The notes: generated from the letters alone by a model not told the origin. 64,000 nucleotides of DNA from Acidobacteriota bacterium (GCA_020637335.1 JACJWC010000007.1:62001-126000), one strand, 5' to 3'. Shown: positions 27,546 through 36,581, numbered from the stretch's first letter. Numbers and translations are program-made.

Positions 27546-28191
27546 GACTTCCTCAAACGTTTGTGGTGTCTGCAACAGTGTACAATTTCCATTTCTTCCA
27601 GATGACCAAGCCTAACAGGGAAAAGGGGTAAAGCGGCCCCCAGATCCAGGGATGCCCGCATGAGTCGGGTGCAATTGATGCGTTGGTCCGTTGGACCCTT
27701 GATATAGAAATCGGCTGTCATCAACCAAACTGAAGTCCCGGGCCGCAGGGTTTTCGCATCACGTGAATCAAATCGGCCTGTAGGGCCGTGATTTTCAAAG
27801 CCCGGGTCAAGACGGGTGAGCGCAGCGAGCCCACCGCAGGCCCGGGAGCCGCCCCGCAGCGTTCAGGCAGCCCTGTAGGGGCGTGATTCCAGCCAACGTG
27901 CTGGTTTAATATTATGCGCATATTGGATATTCTCGCGGTAATGGCGACCTTACAGGCCGCCCCGATCTGGAGACGGCATCTATCCCGGGCCTGCGGTCCT
28001 GCACTGCGTTCCAGACCTTGACCCGGGCTTTGAAAATTTTGGCCTTACAGGCCATTATTTAGATGAAGTTTTGATTTAATCCGCAAAAATTGTGTAAAGC
28101 GAATGCAGCGTCCTTGGGGATAGGCAAATAGCCATCCATTCACGACATTTTGTGGTTGCACCTTGGGTATTTGGAAAAGAGGAGTTTTATA
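27546..28191. repeat. REP-like inverted repeat pair, copy B, in a gene-free gap
   Basis: A direct unit at about 27776-27888 contains TTTTCAAAGCCCGGGTCAAG and GCAGCGAGCCCACCGCAGG. The inverted partner at about 27943-28053 contains GGCGACCTTACAGGCCGCCC and TTGACCCGGGCTTTGAAAA. The arrangement, spacing and both 20-mers match copy A at 13340-13629. No coding frame is supported. The promoter of the response-regulator operon should lie near 27550-27720. Confidence 0.8.
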
Positions 28192-28221
28192 ACAAAAAAA
28201 AGGGCCGGACGTGCCGGCCCT
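28192..28221 (-). terminator. Intrinsic terminator of the choice-of-anchor I gene
   Basis: On the minus strand AGGGCCGGCACGTCCGGCCC forms a GC-rich stem of eight pairs or more, followed by eight Ts. It lies 27 nt after the stop codon at 28248. Confidence 0.9.
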
Positions 28222-28247
28222 CTGGAGGAACACGATGCGGAGCGTGT

Positions 28248-30101
28248 TTAGATGACCCGGCGCCGATTGCGCAGAGACAGGACAACAAGGCCAAACGCCA
28301 ACACGGTTAGGCCCCAAGTGCCCAAGGTCGGAACGGTTGCAGCCGAATCGCTCGGCGCACCGCCGACCGTGCCAATCGTAATGGTCAGATCGGCCGTGAT
28401 CGGAACATCCAGGTAAGCAGTGCCACCCGGCCCCGGTTCAACGTAATAGGTGGTTTGGGTTCCGTCCGGTTCGGTCAAGATGACTTCGTAGGTACAGCCA
28501 TAAGTTCCCGAAACCAGAATCCCGGAACCGCCCACCGGGCCCACTTCCAGAATCTGCCCATCCTGACAATCAAAGTTGATTTGGTAGAGCGTGGTCGAAC
28601 CACTGACCTCGTTCATCACAGCCAGCAAAGGATGATGGTTCGGGCTCTCGTTGGCGGGGATAAAGGCCAAGCCCTCAGGAGCCAGATCACCGGCCGTGTC
28701 CATGGTCGGATCCCCAGCAAAGTCGCGGTTGTTAATGTAGGTAACAAAAACGGGTGCCGTTGGTACTGAGATATCAAAGACCATGATGCCACCGATCCGT
28801 TCCAAACCAATAAAGGCATAGGTACTGGCGCCGATTGTGCCAATGGCCAGACCTTCAGGTTCGGGTCCTTTGTCATCGCTTCGAGAATCGAAGGAGCCGT
28901 TTTCGTCGTTGGTACTGTTAAAGTTGGCCGGTTCGAGTGTGGCCAGGGTTTGTTCCAGCATGGAGCCGCTATCAAAAACTTGGCTGCCTGTTGCTGCGTT
29001 CAAAATAGAGAAAGAACGCGCCCCATAGCTGAACAAGCGGTCGTAGTCGCCATCAGTGTCGTCATCGCCCATGGAGGTCGTAATTTTGAGTCGGCCCAGG
29101 TTAGCGTTCATTTGCAAGGTAGCAGCATTGGGGAAAACCGTGGGATCCAAGGTCACGTCTTTGACCCGAGCTTCTTCCGAATATCCCGAATAATCACGCG
29201 AATCGCCTTCATTGGCTGTGATCAGATAGGTCGTTCCCCCAACGGTGAAGACATCAATCGAATCGGGCAGGTACATACCAAAGACCGGCCAGTTGGCGAT
29301 GTTGATGGCCATATCCTTGTCAGAGGCGTCCAGTTCATTGCCGGCCAGGCTATGGTCTTTGAAGCCGAGCCCAATCAGCTGGGTTACCGTCGCACTTGCA
29401 ATGTTAACCACTGCCAGCGCATTGTTTTCCTGACAGGTCACCCAGGCGGTCGAACTATCGGGCGATACGGCAATGTATTCGGGTTCCATGTCCTGAGCCA
29501 CGGTGGCGCCCGGTGTGAAGACGCGAATACTCGGGTCCAGCGTTTGTCCGTTAAACGCCGTAAAGCTCGCCGTTGTCACTGTTGCAGCGCCAACCCCAGC
29601 ACTGAGGTTGATGATGGAAATGGAGCCTTCGGGATCCACGGTCACGTCATCTTTGGGCTCACCCTCGTTGGCGACCAAGACGCGGGTACCATCTGGGGTG
29701 AAAATGATCATATCGGGCAAAGCACCCACCGTGACCTGGTTCAAAAACTGACCTGCCGTGTTAAAAAATACTGCTTTGCCTGGGTCTTGTTTGACGTTGG
29801 CTTCGACAGCAGCAGCTACGATCCCGTTATGGATGGCAACGCTGTTGGCCTGATTGCCGTAAGGTGAAACATCAATGGAAAAAGCCAAAACGGGCGCACT
29901 AGGATTGCCGATGTAAAGTACATCAATCGCACCGGTGTGGCCGTTAACAACAAAAAGCTGTTGGGTGGTCGGATCATAGGCGCCAATTTCACTGGCGCCA
30001 TCATCAAAAACGCCAGTTTTGTAGGTGCCCAAAACCTGTAAATTCAGATTGTCCGCCGCAAAAGTGGCCAGACATAACCCTGCCATTAAAATGACGCGCA
30101 C
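28248..30101 (-). CDS. Choice-of-anchor I domain protein with IPTL-CTERM sorting signal
   Basis: A 617-residue exported protein. The N-terminus (MRVILMAGLCLATFA) is a signal peptide. Residues about 20-515 form a beta-propeller-like region with VLVANEGEPKDD, YLITANEGDSRDYSGYSEE and GPEPEGLAIG, as in choice-of-anchor I/alkaline-phosphatase-like propellers. A short beta domain follows. The last 30 residues (VPTLGTWGLTVLAFGLVVLS, then RNRRR) are an IPTL-CTERM tail: motif, membrane helix, basic end. This implies surface sorting by an exosortase system encoded elsewhere. The start is GTG at 30101 with GGGGGAG upstream. A strong terminator follows. Enzymatic activity is uncertain. Confidence 0.88.
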   Translation of the reverse strand: MRVILMAGLCLATFAADNLNLQVLGTYKTGVFDDGASEIGAYDPTTQQLFVVNGHTGAIDVLYIGNPSAPVLAFSIDVSPYGNQANSVAIHNGIVAAAVEANVKQDPGKAVFFNTAGQFLNQVTVGALPDMIIFTPDGTRVLVANEGEPKDDVTVDPEGSISIINLSAGVGAATVTTASFTAFNGQTLDPSIRVFTPGATVAQDMEPEYIAVSPDSSTAWVTCQENNALAVVNIASATVTQLIGLGFKDHSLAGNELDASDKDMAINIANWPVFGMYLPDSIDVFTVGGTTYLITANEGDSRDYSGYSEEARVKDVTLDPTVFPNAATLQMNANLGRLKITTSMGDDDTDGDYDRLFSYGARSFSILNAATGSQVFDSGSMLEQTLATLEPANFNSTNDENGSFDSRSDDKGPEPEGLAIGTIGASTYAFIGLERIGGIMVFDISVPTAPVFVTYINNRDFAGDPTMDTAGDLAPEGLAFIPANESPNHHPLLAVMNEVSGSTTLYQINFDCQDGQILEVGPVGGSGILVSGTYGCTYEVILTEPDGTQTTYYVEPGPGGTAYLDVPITADLTITIGTVGGAPSDSAATVPTLGTWGLTVLAFGLVVLSLRNRRRVI

Positions 30102-30287
30102 GTTCTCCCCCTGATTCGAAAAAGCGTTGACCGCGTGGTACCGGTCACGGGGCTTAAGTTTTAGCGACCCAATGTAAGTAAAGTGTGAGACCCCAATGAG
30201 TTGATCGTCCCAACCAAAACGGGGGCCAATTTAAATTCATGATGCAGCCAAATGGGCAAGAGTTCGAGGGAAGTTTCCGACGTAGGC

Positions 30288-30576
30288 TCAAAATCCTTCG
30301 GGCCATTTGCGTGCTGCATGAAGCACAGTCAATATTTCAATGGTTTCCATTTGAATTCGGTAGGGGACAAGAAAGGGGGGTTCCAGAAATGACTAATTCA
30401 CGGGTTCCGGCAACACGTCCTTCCCTGCCTAAAAGAGGTTGAGACAATAAAAGCTTAACCTTGGCGTGAATTTTTTCCATGAGTCGTTTAGCCGTTTGGG
30501 GCCTACCGTCCTCCTCAATTTGACGGGCAATAGCTTCTAATCGGCTGAGTGCACGTCGGGTCCATTTAAGGTGCAT
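30288..30576 (-). pseudogene. parE: ParE/RelE-type toxin, frameshifted in a C-tract
   Basis: The frame from the ATG at 30576 encodes a ParE-like fold (MHLKWTRRALSRLEAIARQI, TRELVISGTP) but stops after 79 codons at 30337. Shifting by one base at the run of six Cs (plus-strand GGGGGG near 30375) restores the family ending: FLVPYRIQMETIEILTVLH, then AARKWPEGF, stopping at 30288 for 95 residues. That is the usual ParE length and C-terminus. Five Cs would give the intact gene. It overlaps the antitoxin by 11 nt. Causes could be true inactivation, slippage-based switching or a sequencing error. Confidence 0.85.
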
Positions 30577-30805
30577 CTAATTCCCATCTCCCAAAAAACC
30601 GGGAAAGGTCTTCCTCATTAGCAAACTCGCCTTGATCAGCTTCATGAATGCCCCTGAATATTTCATCCATTTGCGCCTGTTCTAATTTCAGGTAGACATG
30701 AATTGCCTCGGAAATGATGTCGGAGGTGTTTTTGCCTTTTTGCAGGGCAGAATCCCCCAAAGCTTTTCCTATCTGTTCAGAAACTTCAATTTGGAATTTG
30801 GACAT
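30566..30805 (-). CDS. parD: ParD-type ribbon-helix-helix antitoxin
   Basis: 79 residues starting with an RHH strand (MSKFQIEVSEQIGKALGDSA) and helices (NTSDIISEAIHVYLKLEQAQ), with an acidic C-terminal tail that would bind the toxin. GAGGTG lies 5 nt before the ATG at 30805. The gene is intact although its partner toxin is frameshifted. It precedes and overlaps the toxin by 11 nt, the usual order for ParDE. Confidence 0.82.
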   Translation of the reverse strand: MSKFQIEVSEQIGKALGDSALQKGKNTSDIISEAIHVYLKLEQAQMDEIFRGIHEADQGEFANEEDLSRFFGRWELDAP

Positions 30806-30876
30806 AAGGCACCTCTTCCATCATTATGTAACCTTGACCTCCCAAAAACCAGAAGGCCAATAGGATTTAAGGCCCA

Positions 30877-31398
30877 TTAACGCCGATATCCCAGAAGAGC
30901 CGATCGGGGTTTTCCTACCCTTTGATTCAAAAATGCCAATAACGCCGTTTGGCTTTGCAATGAAATCTGATTAAACGGAATGATCATTGCGTAATTTGGC
31001 GCCACAAAGACAAAAAAATGGGTTTTCGTGCGCAACCAAGCTTTAAACAGGGACCAAGGGTACTCCTCTTTTTCAGCGCCATAACCGAGTTCCAAAAACG
31101 CTTGGTTAAGGCACATGTCTACGGAGACACATTGTGAGGTGGCTGCCTTAGGGATAATTAAGGCATTGGGCTTTTTGGGCCATAACCAAATCCAGGCCAA
31201 AGCCCAAAGCAGCATCACACCTATTATGAGATTAAGGTTTTCTGACCTGAACACAGGGTAAAGACACGCCAACAAAACAAAGAGGCTTAATGATAAGTGG
31301 ATCACCAAATTTCGTTTAAAAAGGTAATGGATATACCGCTCAAAATCAGAAGCATCTTCTGGCGAAACACAAAGTTTAAAAGTTAACGATTCTTCCAA
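30877..31398 (-). CDS. YcxB-like membrane protein
   Basis: 173 residues with two membrane helices (LVIHLSLSLFVLLACLYPVF and IIGVMLLWALAWIWLW) followed by a soluble domain. The C-terminal pattern (EYPWSLFKAWLRTKTHFFVF, then YAMIIPFNQI) matches the YcxB-like family seen in many bacteria. Start TTG at 31398 with AGGAAAG upstream. It lies 10 nt after its paralogue, with which it shares layout and the QSQTALLAFLNQRV/ESQTALLEILRQRI ending. The biochemical role of YcxB proteins is not established. Confidence 0.75.
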   Translation of the reverse strand: MEESLTFKLCVSPEDASDFERYIHYLFKRNLVIHLSLSLFVLLACLYPVFRSENLNLIIGVMLLWALAWIWLWPKKPNALIIPKAATSQCVSVDMCLNQAFLELGYGAEKEEYPWSLFKAWLRTKTHFFVFVAPNYAMIIPFNQISLQSQTALLAFLNQRVGKPRSALLGYRR

Positions 31399-31408
31399 AG
31401 TTACTTTC

Positions 31409-31939
31409 CTAATGGATCCGTTGGCGCAGGATCTCCAGCAAAGCCGTTTGGCTTTCCGGTTGAATTTGTGCGCGAGGAATGACCAAACCTGGCCCTGTTT
31501 TGAGCAGTACGATAATATGGCGCATCGTTTTAACCCAATTCTGCACCGATTCCCAGGGAAATTCAGAAACTGCTAAACCCGCTTGCAGACGGATTCCGTT
31601 TTTGGTCAAGGTAATTTGGTTAGATAGGCCCTCATCCGGCACTGGATATTGATCCAGGATCCCCTGCTCCAAGCGTTTCACATTCTGCCAAACCGATCTG
31701 AAGATGCCAAAAAGGAAAGAGAATCCGCAGGCAAATAGAAGAAGATCGACCAAGTTATCCAGGTTTCGGAACGACAGAAACCAGACCGAAAAGCAGACCA
31801 ACACGACCAATGTTACGGTCAACACGACCTGTTTCCGCTTCAAAAATGGGTAACGCAAGAGCGTAATGGTATCTCGCGGCTCCAGACGGTAGGCCAATTT
31901 CAATAAAACCGGTCGCTGAGCGTCAGGGTCCATTGCCAT
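31409..31939 (-). CDS. YcxB-like membrane protein, paralogue of the next gene
   Basis: 176 residues: a short soluble N-terminus (LAYRLEPRDTITLLRYPFLK), two membrane helices (VVLTVTLVVLVCFSVWFLSF; LVDLLLFACGFSFLFGIF), then the YcxB-like domain (FPWESVQNWVKTMRHIIVLL, GLVIPRAQI). AGAGGA lies 7 nt before the ATG at 31939. It forms a two-gene operon with the paralogue at 30877-31398, so the two may pair in the membrane. It is divergent from the CHAT operon. Confidence 0.75.
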   Translation of the reverse strand: MAMDPDAQRPVLLKLAYRLEPRDTITLLRYPFLKRKQVVLTVTLVVLVCFSVWFLSFRNLDNLVDLLLFACGFSFLFGIFRSVWQNVKRLEQGILDQYPVPDEGLSNQITLTKNGIRLQAGLAVSEFPWESVQNWVKTMRHIIVLLKTGPGLVIPRAQIQPESQTALLEILRQRIH

Positions 31940-32191
31940 TCCAGATTCCTCTGACCTGCTTTAATTTTGAAGGCATTATAAGCCAGGAATTCACATCAGT
32001 CCTTGGGAAACATATTTGGATTCCCCATTTCTTGATGAGATTTTGAACGATTTGGCAACACTACCTCCTGAAACATCAACAGGGGGAAAAAAGATGCAAC
32101 TCAATCAAAAAACTGTCTTTAAATTGACTTCGGAAAACCATCTCCATAAAGTAAGGGTTAAGAAATCCATTTTGTTTTCAGGTTGCCCTGC

Positions 32192-34777
32192 ATGGCCAAG
32201 CGCCTCTTATTATTCAGCTGGGTCGCGGTTTGTCTGGTCTGTCAAAGCCGACCGGAACCGGAGCGTTTTGCCATGCTGATGAACGCCCACTTCCCAGCCC
32301 TGCCCGGCACCTTCCAGACCAGTTATGGCCAAGCCCCAAAACAAGGCTCGTATCAAGCGTTACAAAAACCACTGGCCGGTTATTCTGAACCGTATCGACA
32401 ATGGGCCGAGGGGTACGCGGCCCTGCACAATGCCAAACCGAAAATCGCCATCCAGGCTCTGAGTCAGGCGCGTCAATCGCTGGGTCCTCTGCCCAACTTG
32501 ATTAATGATCTAGCCCTAGCTCATTACAAAGCCTGGGAAGCTCAACCTCGCCTGGATGATTTGGTTATCGCCCTGGATCTGTGGCTGTCACTTGGCACGC
32601 TTCCCGCGAACGAGGAAGCGCCCTCCATCACGCTTAATTTGCGGCGGTTAAATGAAAAGCGCACCCATACAGAACCTGCTGGGCCAGAGGTTTTGCTCAA
32701 TCCACTTGGTGCATTCCTGATCGAAGCCACCCCGGACCCCGAACCCTTTCAACACTACGGGGATCAAAGTCTCAAGCTGTGGCAAAGCCAACAAAAAACC
32801 GGCTATCCGGCTTATGCAGAACTGGTGACCTGGTTAGCGGAACTCGACCGTCAAAACCTGGAACGCAGCGAAGACACCATCCGTGCGCTGGAAGCCCGTT
32901 TTCGTGATCCGTTAGGTCTGGCCTGGTTCCACTACGCTTCTGGACTACGCGCTTATTACGAATTGCGCCCAGATTCAGCGGTTCAGCATTTGAATAGCGC
33001 ACTTGAACTGGCCAAAACCCATGGACTGATCGGCCTGGAGGCGCGCTCGGAACACCTGCTAGGCCTGCAATTGACCTTTTCCGGTGCGTTCCAAGCCGCA
33101 TTAGAACCTCTAGCCGAAGCGGGCGCCACCTACCAAAAATTGGGTTTCCGATCGGCCTCCGTACGCATGCAAAGTTCTGTCGCATATTGCCTCGAACAAA
33201 TGGGCCAGGAAAACCAAGCCGAACAGATCAAATCGCGCTTGATCGTTAACCAGTGGCGCGAGGTCGGGTTAGCAGGTATGGAAAATGGTCTAACGAATTG
33301 GTTGATAAAACGCAGTCACGAATTGGGTGCTAAGTATTTGGTTGCCCATCTGCAAAAAGAGCTTTTAGCGCAAACCCCAACCAATCGAAAACCCTTGTAT
33401 GCCACCCGAGCGATAAGGCTTGCTGTTGCAGAAGCAGAGCGGGATGGAAGGGTTAATGTGGACTGGCAGGCAACCATTAGCAAATTGTCTGAGGCTGAAA
33501 TCAAGCCATTAGCACCATTTTTCGACGGTGAAAAAGCTAGACTTCACGCAACGCTACAACGCAATAAAAATAATATTCTTTCGTCACAGAGCTACTTGAA
33601 CGCATTTAGACAATTTTGGCAAACGGAACAACGCGACTTAGCCCATTCAAGCCTAAGAGCGGCACTCAAATTAATTTGGGACAGGCAAGATTTTTCCCAA
33701 TTGGAACACCTGAGTGCCGAAGGTATCCAGAAATCGAAGGAGTTTCCTGCGCGAGAAAGTATTCAGGCGAAAAAGTTTTATTACGAATGTCAGATGGCAG
33801 TTGCTGTAACCCAAGGCGCTTCACCTTTATCCATTTGGTCGACCTACCGCGACTACCAATTGACCTGCCATAAAAGAGACTTCCCAGATATTCCGGAGCT
33901 CAGTATCCGATTGCAAGGAAAAGCCAATTTGTTTGCCATATTCCTAGGTGAGCAGGTCTCCTTTCGATTCATATGGAGTGGAAATGGCCTCAAGGTGGAT
34001 GAGCTCAGATTGAACGAACGCGATCTGCAAATCGAGTTGGCGGCCGGTCTTGAAAACTATTTCGTTTCTGGCCATGGAATTTCTACCTCGAATTTATTTT
34101 CGGGCCATATCCCGCTTGATCACAAAATGCTTTGGTTTATCCCGGATGGATTCCTGGAGACTTTCCCGATCCAGCTCCTGAAGGGTTCAGGCTGGAATTT
34201 GAGCGAGATGCCAGTTGCGTGTTTATTGGCTAAGGTTCCTGATCTTAGTGTTACAAATTCGGTTTCACCAGGGTTCTGGCTGCGGATTAGTGGGTATGTT
34301 GATCACGCATCCGAACTTCCAAGCTTACAATCTCAAAAAGAAAAAGATTGGGAATCACAGGATGAATTTTGGCAGGCACTCCTCCGTTCAGACGGTTTGC
34401 TTTTTCAAGGCCATCTCGTCGAGGATGGATTAACAGGAATCGCGCAAATTCGCCTTTCAAAAAACGTTTCCATCACTCCTGCCGATGCTTTAACTCAAAA
34501 GTTGGAATCCATTGATTGGGTGATTTTGGCTGCATGCCGAAGTGGAGCCCAACAGAGTCCAGAAGATAATTTTTCCTCTGCCTTTCTAAATGCGGGGGTG
34601 CACGGTGTAGTCACAACGCTTTGGCCTGTCCGCGATCACGAGACTGCCGCCCTCATGGAGGATTTTCTTCAACGCTTAGGTAGGGGGATCGAACCCCATC
34701 GGGCTTTGTTTGAGGCCCAAAAGATTCAAGCCCAAAAAGGTGAAAAAGATTGGGCCGCATTTCGCCTTTCTCATTAA
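32192..34777 (+). CDS. TPR-CHAT domain protease, exported
   Basis: 861 residues. A hydrophobic N-terminus (MAKRLLLFSWVAVCLVC) suggests export; the C17 context is not a clean lipobox. TPR-like helical repeats fill about 40-430 (PDSAVQHLNSALELAKTHGL, LEPLAEAGATYQKLG). From about 600 comes a CHAT caspase-like domain with predicted catalytic His741 (LLFQGHLVEDG) and Cys782 (VILAACRSG), followed by HGVVTTLWPVRDHETAALM. Both residues are present, so it should be an active cysteine protease. The ATG at 32192 is preferred over an upstream TTG. It leads a tight operon with two unknown paralogues: the next start is 16 nt past its stop with AGGAGG between. Confidence 0.88.
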   Translation: MAKRLLLFSWVAVCLVCQSRPEPERFAMLMNAHFPALPGTFQTSYGQAPKQGSYQALQKPLAGYSEPYRQWAEGYAALHNAKPKIAIQALSQARQSLGPLPNLINDLALAHYKAWEAQPRLDDLVIALDLWLSLGTLPANEEAPSITLNLRRLNEKRTHTEPAGPEVLLNPLGAFLIEATPDPEPFQHYGDQSLKLWQSQQKTGYPAYAELVTWLAELDRQNLERSEDTIRALEARFRDPLGLAWFHYASGLRAYYELRPDSAVQHLNSALELAKTHGLIGLEARSEHLLGLQLTFSGAFQAALEPLAEAGATYQKLGFRSASVRMQSSVAYCLEQMGQENQAEQIKSRLIVNQWREVGLAGMENGLTNWLIKRSHELGAKYLVAHLQKELLAQTPTNRKPLYATRAIRLAVAEAERDGRVNVDWQATISKLSEAEIKPLAPFFDGEKARLHATLQRNKNNILSSQSYLNAFRQFWQTEQRDLAHSSLRAALKLIWDRQDFSQLEHLSAEGIQKSKEFPARESIQAKKFYYECQMAVAVTQGASPLSIWSTYRDYQLTCHKRDFPDIPELSIRLQGKANLFAIFLGEQVSFRFIWSGNGLKVDELRLNERDLQIELAAGLENYFVSGHGISTSNLFSGHIPLDHKMLWFIPDGFLETFPIQLLKGSGWNLSEMPVACLLAKVPDLSVTNSVSPGFWLRISGYVDHASELPSLQSQKEKDWESQDEFWQALLRSDGLLFQGHLVEDGLTGIAQIRLSKNVSITPADALTQKLESIDWVILAACRSGAQQSPEDNFSSAFLNAGVHGVVTTLWPVRDHETAALMEDFLQRLGRGIEPHRALFEAQKIQAQKGEKDWAAFRLSH

Positions 34778-34792
34778 ATCAGGAGGATTAAG

Positions 34793-35746
34793 ATGCTTTT
34801 TTTGTTACATGCTTTTAGTTTTTTTTGCACAACACCTTCAGAAAATTCGATGGAAAAACCCAAGGAGGATTACCCCATTATTGTCGCCGTTGCTGGGTTA
34901 GTTGGGATTCATAAAACCAATGATGGGGCTTTTTATCTGCTCCTTCCAAAGACATCGGAACATGTAGCCAATCACTATCCCATGGCCACCGTCTATTACG
35001 GCATGACAGATTCAAAAGCAATAAACATTAAGTACAAAGACATTTATTTCGATTCAAAAAGCCATCCGTTACTGCCTGCTCCAAGCCCTTGCCCATGTCG
35101 GTGTCCAGAAGCCCTTAATGCGTATAGCGCTGACTACATCCAAAGTGCTTCCAGCCTCACTTCTGAGAAGGATCTGTCCTTAAGACCAGAAGTACTCAAT
35201 GATAATTGGAAAAAATTCTTAGTGACTCGCATTAAATTCAAGGAGGCGGATATTCAATCCTTGTTACAACTAAATGAGGAAAAAGATAACCAAAACAAGG
35301 TTAAGCACTATGCCTCCTACTTTAAGTACAAGCGAAATTTTTTTTGTAGACAAAAAACTCGCTATGCCGCCGAAATCGTTGTTTTCTCAATGAAAATAAG
35401 CGATTTGCCACCCCAATTGAAAAGTGAAACTGAGGAATCGAAAAGGCCCTGGCTCATTCTTATTTCAAATTTCCCCACGAAGACAAGCCATCCAATGAAA
35501 ATGAAAGAAATGAACCACCATGAAAATGCCCTTTTTGATTTGCTGGTTGCAAAGAACGATGCGCCCTGCAAAATCTCATCCAGATACTACTCAACACGGG
35601 CAAAACCTAAACTTAAATGCCCCGAAAACAACAATGAAATAAACATGCAGCTCTCTGACCTAGAAAAAAAGAAAACATTGCTTGACCTAATTATTAATTT
35701 GGTCCCCAATGAGAAACTAGCTTGCCCGGTCCTAAATTTGCCCTAA
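34793..35746 (+). CDS. Unknown protein A, CHAT-operon paralogue family
   Basis: 317 residues, family not recognised. AGGAGG lies 6 nt before the ATG at 34793. The N-terminus is hydrophobic (MLFLLHAFSFFCTTPS), suggesting export; an ATG at 34850 would give a shorter form. It shares with the next gene GLVGIHKTNDGAFYLLLPKT, KFLVTRIKFKEAD, AAEIVVFSMKISDLPP, HHENALFDLLV, a SSRYYSTRA segment and the C-terminus EKLACPVLNLP. It has many cysteines (PCPCRCP near residue 100). The region is markedly AT-rich and Lys-rich relative to its neighbours, which hints at transfer. It could be a substrate or effector of the CHAT protease; that is inference from operon position. Confidence 0.75.
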   Translation: MLFLLHAFSFFCTTPSENSMEKPKEDYPIIVAVAGLVGIHKTNDGAFYLLLPKTSEHVANHYPMATVYYGMTDSKAINIKYKDIYFDSKSHPLLPAPSPCPCRCPEALNAYSADYIQSASSLTSEKDLSLRPEVLNDNWKKFLVTRIKFKEADIQSLLQLNEEKDNQNKVKHYASYFKYKRNFFCRQKTRYAAEIVVFSMKISDLPPQLKSETEESKRPWLILISNFPTKTSHPMKMKEMNHHENALFDLLVAKNDAPCKISSRYYSTRAKPKLKCPENNNEINMQLSDLEKKKTLLDLIINLVPNEKLACPVLNLP

Positions 35747-35762
35747 TAAAAAGGATAAAATC

Positions 35763-36551
35763 ATGTCACCAACTGAAGTCTTAATTATCGCAACAGGTTT
35801 AATTGGTGTTTATCAGGATGGAGAGGGTTTTTGGCTGCTTTTTCCAAAGACTCCGCCAAAGGTCAAGATTCACGAACCTAAGATCTTTGTGGAAGATTGG
35901 ACGGATCTAAACAAAGATCTTATCTTTGAATCCACAGCATGGGATCTGGGTGATTTCCCAGAACAAGATGATTGCCCAAAACCGGGTAGCCTTTATCCTC
36001 CCGAGTATTTATTAAAGATGTCTGACATGTTGGATAACGCCTCAGATTACGAATTAAATCAAAAACTATTTTATGATGATTGGGGGGAACTCTTAACCGC
36101 TCGAATCCATATTCTGAAGGCGAAAATGTATACCTTCCTTATACCCAACAAGGACAAAACACCCTCATATTTTGTATTTGAAAAATCGCAAACCGAAATT
36201 AAAGGTCCGTATTTTTCTGCCGAGGTAGCCGTCTTCTCAGTCAAATTAGAAAAGCTCCCGTCCGGATTAGGCTCAAAAATACCGGGAATAATTCTAATCA
36301 CCAATTATCCAACTGATCACGCTGAACCCACAACAAAAGACGCGATGCATGAAAATGCGCTATTTGACTTGTATATTAATTCATCAGGTGTTCCACCCCA
36401 ACTAGCCAACCGCTATATGGCCAAGCGAGCCACCCACAACTTATCGTGTGATCCTAAATTGGACAAATACGGTCAAGCTGTATTGTCCTTTCTTGATGCG
36501 CACGGCGTTTTTGGCGAACGGTTAGCTTGCCCCATTTACGAACTGCCTTAA
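35763..36551 (+). CDS. Unknown protein B, CHAT-operon paralogue family
   Basis: 262 residues, paralogue of protein A. It shares GLIGVYQDGEGFWLLFPKT, LLTARIHILKAK, SAEVAVFSVKLEKLP, MHENALFDLYI, LANRYMAKRA and the C-terminus ERLACPIYELP. Unlike A it has no obvious signal peptide, beginning MSPTEVLIIATGLIGVYQ, so the two may sit in different places. It starts 16 nt after A. A strong terminator at 36582 closes the operon. A conserved Cys 7 residues from the end and the ENALFDL motif are the best marks for a family search. No function is assigned. Confidence 0.75.
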   Translation: MSPTEVLIIATGLIGVYQDGEGFWLLFPKTPPKVKIHEPKIFVEDWTDLNKDLIFESTAWDLGDFPEQDDCPKPGSLYPPEYLLKMSDMLDNASDYELNQKLFYDDWGELLTARIHILKAKMYTFLIPNKDKTPSYFVFEKSQTEIKGPYFSAEVAVFSVKLEKLPSGLGSKIPGIILITNYPTDHAEPTTKDAMHENALFDLYINSSGVPPQLANRYMAKRATHNLSCDPKLDKYGQAVLSFLDAHGVFGERLACPIYELP

Positions 36552-36581
36552 CCATCTAGGCTCCAAATTAGGTTTACCAAT

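Noticed and set aside
32016..32279. An 87-codon frame just before the CHAT gene
   Set aside because: It starts without a ribosome binding site, overlaps the CHAT N-terminus in another frame, and its second half is a shadow of that gene.
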